DNA from: Xenopus tropicalis
Taxonomy: Eukaryota; Chordata; Amphibia; Anura; Pipidae
Assembly (NCBI RefSeq): GCF_000004195.4
Contig: NC_030681.2
Span: forward strand, 141,790,006-141,854,005
Length of the DNA: 64,000 nt
Direction: 5' to 3'
Positions 57,101-64,000 of this stretch are shown one piece after another. Position 1 is the stretch's first letter, and the number at the start of each line of letters is the position of its first letter. The notes below the pieces were generated by a model, which worked only from the letters and a program-made list of their open reading frames with translations, made no database searches and was not told the DNA's origin. The translations under genes and the position numbers were made by a program.

Positions 57101-59107
57101 AAAATCATAGCTGTTTGCTAAGTAAAACAAAAACTATGTTCGGCACAAGACCTATTCTTCTAATCAGGTTTGGACTTTAACAAATAAGTTAGTGCATATT
57201 TTACAAATACACATCCAGTATAAATAGAAGCTTACCTTTACCGGTTCAGCCACATCTGACACTGAGATGATTTTCCTCTTTATTTCCTCATAATTACTCT
57301 CTGCCGTTGTTAGAAGTAATTTCAAATTCCCCATGTTCTCCTGGGCCAGTTCCACCTCTTGTTTAACAAGTTCTATGATTTCTGTGTTTTCTGCTGCTTC
57401 TTTTTCCTGTTAAGAAAAAGTACAAAAAATCCCAGAAATGTCTTATTATTACAGGGGTGGTTCACCTTTAAGTTAACTTTCAGTACATACAATGTTGTAT
57501 ATTTAGCAACTTGGTCTTCAATATTTATTTTTTTTTATAGTTTTTGAATTATTTGCCTTTTTCTTCTGACTCTTTCCAGCTTTCAAATGGGGGTCACTGA
57601 CCCCAGCAGCCAAAAAACTATTGCTCTGTGAGGCTACAATGTTATTATTATTGGTACTTTGTCGGCTACATTTTCTGCTTGATTATCTGCAACGACCCCT
57701 GAGCTTAGCATCTCACCAGCTGCCCAGAGCCCAATGAGTATGTGCAGTGCCACTGACACTCCTAACTAAACCCAAGATGGGGAGCTCCTATGCACAGCTC
57801 TGAAGGCTTAGAATATTACTGTTATAGAGTTGCTGAACCTTTAGGCTGGTGCATTGAGCTTAGTATACAAAATATGGAATCTCTAGCCATATTTAGTTCT
57901 CTTTTAAGCTAGCTACACACACACACAGATATTTCATATAATATGGACAATTTCCATATTATTTCATTGTTGGTGTATTTGTGAGGCTCCTACCAACTGG
58001 TTTGCTTGATATAACTGTAATGCAGTTGCAACACGGCTGACACCAGCAAAATTAATAACTCAAAATATCAAACAAATATTATTATGACTTGAAACATGCA
58101 TGGGGTTAGCACTAAGGCCTGCATTTCTTTATACCTCGCCAATCAATGCATCAGTGTAATGTGGTTAATCCTGCAATATGGTAAAACTGCATAGATATTC
58201 AAATCTAGAATTTATTCAGCTGGTGTATGTGATTATCAGAATTCCAATATTAGCTAGATATTAAATTGTTACTGTTTTAAATACTTCAGTGTTCTGATAT
58301 TCAGATGTAATAAGGTGTGAAGTCTGCACGGGCACATCTGTCCTGGTCCTCGTGCCACTTGCATCATGTGTGTTTGCAGAATTCGTGTGATGAATTTGGC
58401 ATGTATGCACAATAAAGTCTGAATAGACGCCAAGGCCCTCACTCCCTTGAAAAGTCATCATTGCCTACCAGGGTAACTCTGAGCCTTTACCTTTGTATCC
58501 TAAACCTGTTACCAAACACAGCCTGAATCCTGGACTCTTCTGCCTGCTAAACCTGCTGTCTGTTTCTGGTTTGGCTCTTGCTGCTTGCCCTGACCTTTGG
58601 CTCATTTCTGACTGATTTCTGTAGCTTGCATTGGAAGTTCCTACCATTACAGGACTTTTGCCACTCCTCCACGTGGCCAGTCCTGTTTTACTTTCAGGTA
58701 TTGTAACCACCGTGAGGGGTACAGTAGAGTCTGTTCTTCATCTTGGCTCCAGTAAACTGTATATAAATATGACAGATGTATAATCAGCAGGCAAACGCCA
58801 ATTTACATTTTTTAAGTTTTTTTGGAAGACTATAAGAAAAAAGTCCCCAACCCAAACTCTCACTTGTGCTAGAGAACATTCTCCTCTAGAAGATAGGCAA
58901 AGCTCTGTTTTACATTAATAGTGCACAGCTGAAGTCCTGAATATCTGAAATGAAATATTACTTCCAATGACTAAAATGAAGCCACTGCTAGCACTTGTAC
59001 CCAATTCAGAAAAGACCTGGTCTTACCAGAGTAGCAATGTCTGTAGAAGGCTGCTCTTCCACATTCTCCAGCTCAGCTATTTGTTCAGACAATGTTCGAA
59101 GCTCTGT
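42011..59107 (-). CDS. smc6: SMC6, 3' half of gene (coding exons 18-26, residues 747-1122)
   Basis: Nine exons carry the second coiled-coil arm (747 to about 965) and the C-terminal ATPase head. The ABC signature LSGGERS is at residues 1019-1025 and Walker B ends CLDEFD, with D1047/E1048. The tail [19 protein letters not shown] ends at a TAA. The first exon begins in phase 0 at residue 747, exactly where the left half stops, so together they encode one complete SMC6 of normal length (about 1,090-1,130 residues in vertebrates). No in-frame stop or frameshift was found. The half lies upstream of the gene's own first exon, with partial gen1 in between. It is either the 3' part of a second tandem copy or a misplaced block. 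Confidence 0.96.
42222..43788 (-). mobile_element. Tc1/mariner transposon, inactive
   Basis: Right terminus CAGTGGTGTGAAAAACTATT next to a TA (43789-43790). The left end matches the same inverted repeat only from TCTGATTTCTTATTCTTTTG inward, having lost about 28 outer bases. Lies in the last intron of smc6, in the same orientation as the gene. Confidence 0.9.
42410..43429 (-). pseudogene. Tc1-like DDE transposase, frame-broken
   Basis: Three frame-shifted pieces. N-terminal [23 protein letters not shown] (from 43429). Second HTH with the GRP motif: [20 protein letters not shown]. Catalytic domain: WTDETKVEL (first D), [10 protein letters not shown] (second D) and [11 protein letters not shown] (E), ending KGGPTSY. 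A TAG at about 43054 and at least two frameshifts prevent expression. The DD34E triad residues are still visible. Confidence 0.92.
44247..44770 (+). mobile_element. T2-type MITE, complete
   Basis: Starts TTAAAGTGGACCTGTTACCC and ends GGGTTACAGATACCCTTTAA, with TTAA at both edges. Located between smc6 coding exons 25 and 26. Confidence 0.75.
44894..44991 (-). CDS. smc6: SMC6 coding exon 25 (C-terminal head)
   Basis: Encodes [20 protein letters not shown] and [12 protein letters not shown], the conserved D-loop-proximal strand and LTPQ. Donor GTAAGT, ends phase 2. Confidence 0.96.
45121..45720 (+). mobile_element. Possible LTR fragment
   Basis: A stretch opening TGTTAGGGTG ends with GACAATAAACAAGTTACATT and then TGGCGCCCA, which resembles a retroelement primer-binding site after a poly(A) signal. 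No retroviral gene is present. Low confidence. Confidence 0.3.
46070..46222 (-). CDS. smc6: SMC6 coding exon 24 (signature motif and Walker B)
   Basis: 51 codons carrying both remaining ATPase motifs: [20 protein letters not shown] and [15 protein letters not shown]. All catalytic residues are present. Phase 0 on both sides. Confidence 0.97.
46832..46937 (-). CDS. smc6: SMC6 coding exon 23 (C-terminal head)
   Basis: Encodes [20 protein letters not shown] and [13 protein letters not shown], nearly identical to human. It lies after a 5-kb intron packed with MITEs and minisatellites. Confidence 0.95.
47921..48705. mobile_element. MITE (GATTCACTAAAGTGCGATA family), right end lost
   Basis: Matches the nested MITE at 12990-14057 over most of its length, including the TATAAATAGTAGC units and the AAAAATGACCATTTCCCTGC stretch. 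The right terminus is replaced by a LINE tail. Confidence 0.75.
48709..48955 (+). mobile_element. L2-like LINE 3' end
   Basis: CACTCTTACCTTCCACTTTG to CTTTATAAATAAAGTTATAC plus (ATAC)n, nearly identical to the tail at 16.65-16.90 kb. It joins the truncated MITE directly. Confidence 0.7.
49393..50434. mobile_element. MITE whose interior is a 52-bp minisatellite
   Basis: GGGGCACATTTACTAATCCA and (reverse) GGGGCACATTTAATAATCCA termini, with TTA on both sides. Positions 49612-50165 hold about 10-11 copies of a 52-bp unit (CTTTCCTTGGGCCGGGTTGG onward). The MITE at 12683 carries only one to two such units. Confidence 0.85.
50690..50975. repeat. 45-60-bp tandem repeat
   Basis: Five copies of a unit with CTCCATATTCACTGGGCACA and GAGGTTTCTGTGCAACTGCA. 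Later copies gain a 15-bp TTCACTGGGCGCACA insertion. Flanked by ACTCGAGTATAAGCCGA motifs at 49240, 49311 and 51035, which suggest a host transposon. Confidence 0.75.
51957..52082 (-). CDS. smc6: SMC6 coding exon 22 (coiled coil to C-terminal head)
   Basis: Encodes [20 protein letters not shown] and [20 protein letters not shown], matching human FIKLLGEIMEHRYKTYQQF. Separated from exon 21 by a 3.6-kb repeat-rich intron. Confidence 0.95.
52643..53107 (+). mobile_element. T2-type MITE
   Basis: Starts TTAAAGGGGACCTGTCACCC; the body is shared with the copies at 28955 and 44247; ends near TTCTTAGGGTGACAG. Confidence 0.7.
53110..55620. other. SMC6 intron 21 remainder: degenerate repeats
   Basis: Holds a T2 end (GAGGTGACAGGTCCCCTTTAA near 54185) and the left end of the hAT-like family (CAGTGATCCCCAACCAGTGG at 54359). 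The rest is unassigned. No exon was recognised. Confidence 0.5.
55636..55781 (-). CDS. smc6: SMC6 coding exon 21 (coiled coil)
   Basis: Encodes [20 protein letters not shown], containing the conserved ICPERIEV, then [12 protein letters not shown] and HGNREEII. Ends in phase 2 at GTAGGC. Confidence 0.95.
56735..56872 (-). CDS. smc6: SMC6 coding exon 20 (coiled coil)
   Basis: 46 codons, including [20 protein letters not shown], aligned to human QKRGKRHYEEKQKEHLDTL. The donor GTGGGA is less common but preserves phase 0 into exon 21. Confidence 0.93.
57236..57406 (-). CDS. smc6: SMC6 coding exon 19 (coiled coil)
   Basis: 57 codons, with [20 protein letters not shown] and [10 protein letters not shown], collinear with human MEQQKENMEHLKSL...LSELADPLK. 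Phase 0 on both sides. Confidence 0.94.
57660..59020. other. SMC6 intron 18, unassigned
   Basis: A T2-type fragment ends near 57660. Beyond it, the sequence looks unique to about 59020 apart from an (AC)6 run near 57911. Confidence 0.45.
59027..59107 (-). CDS. smc6: SMC6 coding exon 18 (coiled coil)
   Basis: Encodes [20 protein letters not shown] then STDIATL, matching human EIRELENIEEHQSVDIATL. Acceptor TTTTTCCTAG, donor GTAAGA. The preceding exon is missing to its right as far as 64000. Confidence 0.94.
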
Positions 59108-59852
59108 CTAGGAAAAAATATAACCACAGAAGGTCATCACATTGAAGAATTCACAATGAATTTATAAAGTTTCCCAAATGCCTAATGTACAATAAAAAAA
59201 TAAACCTCATTCCTAATAGATTCTAGGGGGCTGCAAGAATTTGTGTTGAAAAATGCAAGAAATTACTACACCAGCTGGACAAAGAATTACATCCTCAATC
59301 ATCTCATCCAAGGTAATTTCCATGCTATCACTAATATCTGATTTGCAAGAAGGGGGAAACACACTAAGTCAGTCTGCATTAATACAGAACAGATGAATAC
59401 ATTAGCAGTTCCTATTACAGTGGGGATCTACAGGCAGCGGCTGCCCAGCTGTACTTTTATGCCATGTCCCTTAGGCAGTCAGGAGGATGCTGGGACTGTA
59501 TTACAGCAGCAGCTGGATAACTGCAATGTGTAAGTCCCTGTTCCCAGCTATTAATTCCATGTTCAAGCAGCTCTGTTAGTCATATTACAAGAGACAAAAC
59601 ACCCAGCACTAGTGCAGACTAGAAAAGGAACATACAGGCATATTACACATATTTTTAAATAATAAAGCAAACTACTACTCCTGATCTTTTTAATGAGTTT
59701 TATTTACTGTCTTTATTTACTGTCTTTACTAAGAATGTCATACAGCAGGCTGGGAAGCTGCAGGTAGGAGGTAAGAGCTCTTCTCATATCATCCATCCAT
59801 GCAGACCGCAGTGCATCCATAAAGGCACAGACTGCTGGATCTCTGTACTTAT

Positions 59853-59854
<2 letters not shown>

Positions 59855-59922
<68 letters not shown>

Positions 59923-59925
59923 TAG
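59855..59925. repeat. (TA)n microsatellite
   Basis: About 30 TA units with one interruption. Prone to length error in sequencing. Confidence 0.95.
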
Positions 59926-60240
59926 TCATTTAAGACTAATGGCATTGTATATTCCTGGAAGTGAATGCAAGAAAAAAAGTATAGCAGAAAAAAACTGTGA
60001 TGAACAGTGGTCACAGAACCTTGATCCACTGCCAGCCAGATTTTTACAAATATGAGGTATAAGGGTAAAGGCACTTAGTAGCAGCTACTTTTTCACCAGA
60101 AAATCCCCTGCCATAGACAATACTGAGAATTGCCTCTGCTAAAACACACATAGAGACAATTATCAGTAAATGATCAGCATTGTCTATTTCTGTATCCTTA
60201 AAGGGGACCTGTCACCCAGTCATAAAAAGCTGTATAATAT

Positions 60241-61625
60241 TATTATTATTATTAACATTTATTTATAAAGCACCAACATATTCCGCAGCACTGTACAATA
60301 AGTGGGTTTCATACATTGGACATACAGAGTAACATATAAAGCAATCAATAACCGATACAAGAGGTGAAGAGAACCCTGCCCAAAAGAGCTTACAATCTAC
60401 AAGGAGAAAGGGTTGAGACACAAGGTGTGGGAATGGGCATGACCAGAGTTGTGAGAGGTGGGGCACAGGGTATTGCTAAACTAGATTAGGGTAAGCTTCT
60501 CTGAATAAATGTGTTTTTAGAGATCTTTGAAGGCAGAGAGATTGGGAGAAAGTCTGACAGTTTGTGGGAGCGAATTCCAGAGAAGGGGGGCAGCCCTTGC
60601 AAAGTCTTGAATGCGAGCGTGTGAGGAGGGAATGAGAGAGGAGTTGAGGAGCAGGTCAGTAGAGGAGCGTAACAAGCGGGTTGGATGGTACCTAGAGATG
60701 AGTTCAGAGATGTAGGGTGGGGCAGAGTTATGGACTGCTTTGTATGTGAGAGTCATTAGTTTGAATTTTATCCTGGATGGTAGGGGAAGCCAGTGCAGGG
60801 ATTGGCAGAGCGGCATGGCAGAGTGATTGGCAGAGTGGCATGGCAGAGGAGGAGCGGTTGGAGAGGTGTATGAGCCTGGCAGCAGTATTCATTATGGACT
60901 GGAGAGGGGACAGTCTTTGGAGGGGAAGGCCAATTAATAGGAAGTTACAGTAGTCCAGGCGAGATATTATAAGAGAGTGAATAAGAATTTTGGCAGCATC
61001 TTGGGTGATAAATGATCGTATTTTGGAGATATTTCTTAGGTGAAAGTGACATGATTTGATAAGTGATTGGATATGAGGAGTGAAGGACAGGGCAGAATCA
61101 AGGATAACCCCAAGGCACCGGGCCTGGGAAGATGGGGTGATGGTAGAATTGTTAACCGTTATAGATACCTCGGGAACAATGTGGGCGTTGGATGGGGGAA
61201 AGAGAACCAGTTCAGTCTTAGAGAGGTTTAATTTAAGGTAACGTTGGGGCATCCAAGTGGAGATAGCGGACAGGCAGGAAGAGACACGAGTTAGAAGCTC
61301 TGGGTTGAGATCAGGAGAGGAAAGATAGATCTGAGTATCGTCAGCATAGAGGTGATACTGAAAGCCAAAAGAATTGATTAGTTTGCCAAGTGAGGAGGTA
61401 TAGAGAGAAAATAGTAAGGGGCCCAGGACAGAGCCTTGGGGAACCCCGACATAAAGAGGCAAGGGAGAAGATGATTCCCCATTGTAAGAGACACTGAAGG
61501 ATCGATCTGAGAGATAAGATGAAAACCAGGATAAAGCAGTGTCACGAAGGCCAAGAGAGCGGAGAGTCTGGAGGAGAAGAGGGTGATCCACAGTGTTAAA
61601 AGCAGCAGAGAGATCGAGAAGTATT
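60241..61625 (-). mobile_element. L2-like LINE, 5'-truncated
   Basis: Inserted in the MITE at 60198, oriented opposite. It keeps the later reverse-transcriptase domain and the 3' end: [15 protein letters not shown] at the truncated 5' edge, [18 protein letters not shown], then YADD. The tail is GCTTTATAAATAAATGTT with (AAT)n. Confidence 0.85.
60517..61623 (-). pseudogene. L2-like reverse-transcriptase fragment
   Basis: An open frame of about 290 residues carries [16 protein letters not shown] (catalytic YADD) and [13 protein letters not shown]. It is broken near 60815 by a short tandem duplication of CATGGCAGAGTGATTGGCAG. The frame then continues elsewhere as [20 protein letters not shown] to LWNSLPQTVRLSPNLSAFKD. 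It lacks the endonuclease and the start of the RT, so it is not active. Confidence 0.88.
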
Positions 61626-61694
61626 AGTAATAAAAGTCCTTTTCAAGTTAAACATCAAACCCAAATTCCTTTTTTTTAATAACACACCCATACA

Positions 61695-62400
61695 CTTTAT
61701 GTGTGTGTGTATATATATATATATACATATTTCCCTGGCTATCCATGTCAGCATTCACTCATGGGTTTACTCCACCCGCTGATAGGACAGAATTAAAAAT
61801 AATTATCACTCCAGATACCACACCTATATATAAATCCACCCCTTCCTCTCAAGAGTGTCTTTTTTCTGTCCTCTGAAGCTGATGGGGCGCGCCTGTTTTC
61901 AGGTTAGAATTTTTCTTTTAGGCTTACCTGGTCCCAGTGTATGGGTGCCCAAACCAGAGAAAGTTCAGCCTCTCTTTCTCTGAAGAGCCATGGAGGTATG
62001 CACAGTGACACACTTGCTATCCTGGCTGTCCCTGTTAGGCAGCTGGGGACTAAAAGTGACCACTTGCATTGAGATACCATGTATGCCTACAACATTACGG
62101 TGGGCAGGTAGCAGTGGCATTTACTACTTCCCTTTTTAAAAGGGTTGTTACAGGGCAGATCACGGGCATCTTGTTTTCCTTACCTTTTATTTGACTTTCA
62201 TTTGCTTTTTTCTCACCAGCAGTTTTGCTGATTTTCTTTCTGTCCCCTCTGGCCGGTGATCCTTGCAAATGCAAAGCCCTAAAATGCTGCCAAACTAAGG
62301 TTGTAGGTAAGCCTTTTGGTAAGTGCAATGGTATAAAAGAGAGCAAGGATTGGGGAATCAGGGAAGTTATGTTTATGCCATTCCCCTTAAAGAAGAAATC
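61695..62400 (+). other. Unassigned, possible retroelement promoter
   Basis: CCTATATATAAATCCACCCC near 61823 looks like a TATA region, followed by a transcript-like stretch. No coding frame or terminal repeats could be confirmed. Confidence 0.25.
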
Positions 62401-62405
62401 TTCTA

Positions 62406-62816
62406 AGGCTGATGCCACACGTGGCGTTTTTACGCTGCGTATTTTCTCAGCCTAAAATCGCCGTACAAGCCACACAGCCCCTGACTATGGCGTTTTTCAG
62501 CCTAGTACTGGTGACGTAGCAAATCCCGTTTCCATGGTGCTAATAGTGTGAAATAGCAAAAAATGCTGCGTATTTCTGCTAGGTCTGGCAGCTGCCTTTG
62601 TGTATACATAGGAATAGCTTGCTGTGCAAATACTGGCGTATTTCAGCCAACGCTTGAAAAATCTGTGCTAAGGCTTTTTGTAGCGTATTTACGCTTTGTG
62701 TGGTTTGCTTCGAGTCTTTTTAAGTTATTTCTATGGATGATGATATCAGGCGTTTTTCAGCCGCTGAGAAAATTAGAAAATACGCAGTGTAAAAACGCCT
62801 CGCGTGGCATCAGCCT
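62406..62816. mobile_element. MITE with AGGCTGATGCCACACG termini
   Basis: AGGCTGATGCCACACGTGGC and (reverse) AGGCTGATGCCACGCGAGGC, then mirrored GTTTTTACGCTGCGTATTTT. The interior has repeated GCGTATTT motifs. Confidence 0.8.
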
Positions 62817-63521
62817 AATAGCCTGATTAGCTCAGCTAGCTATGGCTTCATTGCATCCACCTGGAGTCGGTAGGATTGGAAAGGTCAAAGCTTCTGCTAT
62901 TCTACTGACTGTGTGACTGTTCTTATTAGTCTGTGGCCAGACTCACATTTGCTGTTGGTAACACCTACTAAGGACTGTCTACTAAGATGAATTTTACTAG
63001 CATATGACTATTTTCCTAGTCTGCCCTATGCCATGCCTTTGCTATGTTTAGTATACTAACACTGTGGTGTTGTAAATGTACATTCTGTACTATGTTGTGG
63101 CTTTGTTCAGTATATTAATACTGTTATTGCTAGTTAACATACTGAGCTATGTATGCACTGTGTTGTTTGGCATATTAATATTGTAGTATTGCATTTTTTT
63201 ATCCATTATTTTTAGGATATTAATACTATGCTATGGCAAATTTATATATTATGCGTTGTTCAGTGGATTAGTACTACACCACTGCAAATAAAAGTTCAGA
63301 ATTCTTTGCTATATTCATGATAGTTAATGTGAATAGGCTGTACTTCTGCAATATCATATATTAATATTCTATTTTTGCAGGTTAAAATTATAAGCCTTTG
63401 TTATATTTAACGAATTAACATTAATACTGTTATTGCTAGTTAACATACTGAGCTATGTATCCACAGTGTTTGGCATATTAATACGGTAGTATTGCAGGTA
63501 TCCATTATTTTTAGGATATTA

Positions 63522-64000
63522 GGGGGCTGATTTACTAACCCACGAATCCGACCCGAATTGGAAAAGTTCCGACTTGAAAACTAACATTTTGCGACTTTTT
63601 CGTATTTTTTGCGATTTTTTCGGCGTCTTTACGAATTTTTCGTTACCAATACGATTTTTGCGTAAAAACGCGAGTTTTTCGTAGCCTTTACGAAAGTTGC
63701 GTAAAATCTTGCGATTTTTCCGTAGCGTTAATACTTACGCGAAAAGTTGCGCCTTTTTCGTAGCGTTAAAACTTAAGAGGTGCGAAGTTTCGCGTAAGTT
63801 TTAACGCTACGAAAAAAGCGAAACTTTTTGCGCAAGTTTTAACGCTACGAAAAATCGCAAGATTTTACGCAACTTTCGTAATGGCTACGAAAAACTCGCG
63901 TTTTTACGCAAAAATCGTATTGGTAACGAAAAATTCGTAAAGACGCCGAAAAAATCGCAAAAAATACGAAAAAATCGCAAAATACCGATCTTTACGAAAA
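63522..64000. mobile_element. MITE with GGGGGCTGATTTACTAAC terminus, cut by the window edge
   Basis: A long imperfect palindrome centred near 63780: GCGAGTTTTTCGTAGCC and GGCTACGAAAAACTCGC, TACCAATACGATTTTTGCG and its mirror. Same family as the MITE at 12683. Confidence 0.8.

Larger units (their letters stand above)
60198..61690 (+). mobile_element. T2-type MITE split by a LINE
   Basis: TTAAAGGGGACCTGTCACCC starts at 60198. The body breaks at GCTGTATAATA and resumes with AATAAAAGTCCTTTTCAAGT at about 61630, before fading into a (TG)n(TA)n tract. Confidence 0.75.

Noticed and set aside
59110..64000. Searched for SMC6 exon 17 or earlier exons upstream of exon 18
   Set aside because: Only repeats are found, so if a second gene copy exists its 5' half lies beyond 64000.

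Overview
This window reads as vertebrate nuclear DNA, most likely from a Xenopus-type frog. It has small exons with canonical GT/AG splice sites in long introns, no operons, and a dense load of interspersed repeats. Many repeats have amphibian hallmarks: T2-type MITEs with TTAAAGGRR ends, a piggyBac-type element with TTAA duplications, L2-like LINEs, Tc1 and hAT elements, and many minisatellites. The species call is an inference from repeat style and gene content; no database was searched.

Only two cellular genes are recognisable. smc6 (SMC5/6 complex ATPase) is on the minus strand, and gen1 (Holliday-junction resolvase) is on the plus strand. They are head to head across a GC-box-rich shared promoter near 30.0-30.9 kb, the arrangement these genes also have in human. 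Every smc6 coding exon was read directly: 26 exons, all phases compatible, predicting 1,122 residues with Walker A, hinge, signature motif and Walker B intact.

The exons are out of order. Coding exons 1-17 (residues 1-746) run leftward from 25.77 to 5.31 kb. Exons 18-26 (747-1122) run leftward from 59.11 to 42.01 kb, upstream of exon 1 and beyond gen1. The halves are exactly complementary, with no exon missing or shared. Either the window spans the junction of a tandem duplication whose unit is at least 64 kb, or the assembly joined the pieces in the wrong order.

gen1 lies between the halves and is incomplete. Its first three coding exons (residues 1-175, including D30, E75, E134, E136, D155 and D157) and two later exons are present and open. 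The exons between them (helix-two-turn-helix region) and everything after the chromodomain start are absent.

Layout: 0-4.4 kb, ~160-bp satellite-like repeats, a tRNA-like locus and a retroelement tail; 5.3-25.8 kb, smc6 exons 1-17, with nested MITEs, a 102-bp perfect palindrome, a LINE with a 120-bp tandem repeat and a 2.6-kb piggyBac-type element; 25.9-29.4 kb, smc6 intron 1 with a 26-bp minisatellite and a palindromic element; 30-38 kb, promoter and partial gen1; 38-42 kb, repeat-filled junction zone; 42-59 kb, smc6 exons 18-26, with a dead Tc1 transposon in the last intron and a 52-bp minisatellite inside a MITE; 59-64 kb, (TA)n, a 5'-truncated L2-like LINE inserted in a T2 MITE, and further MITEs to the window edge.
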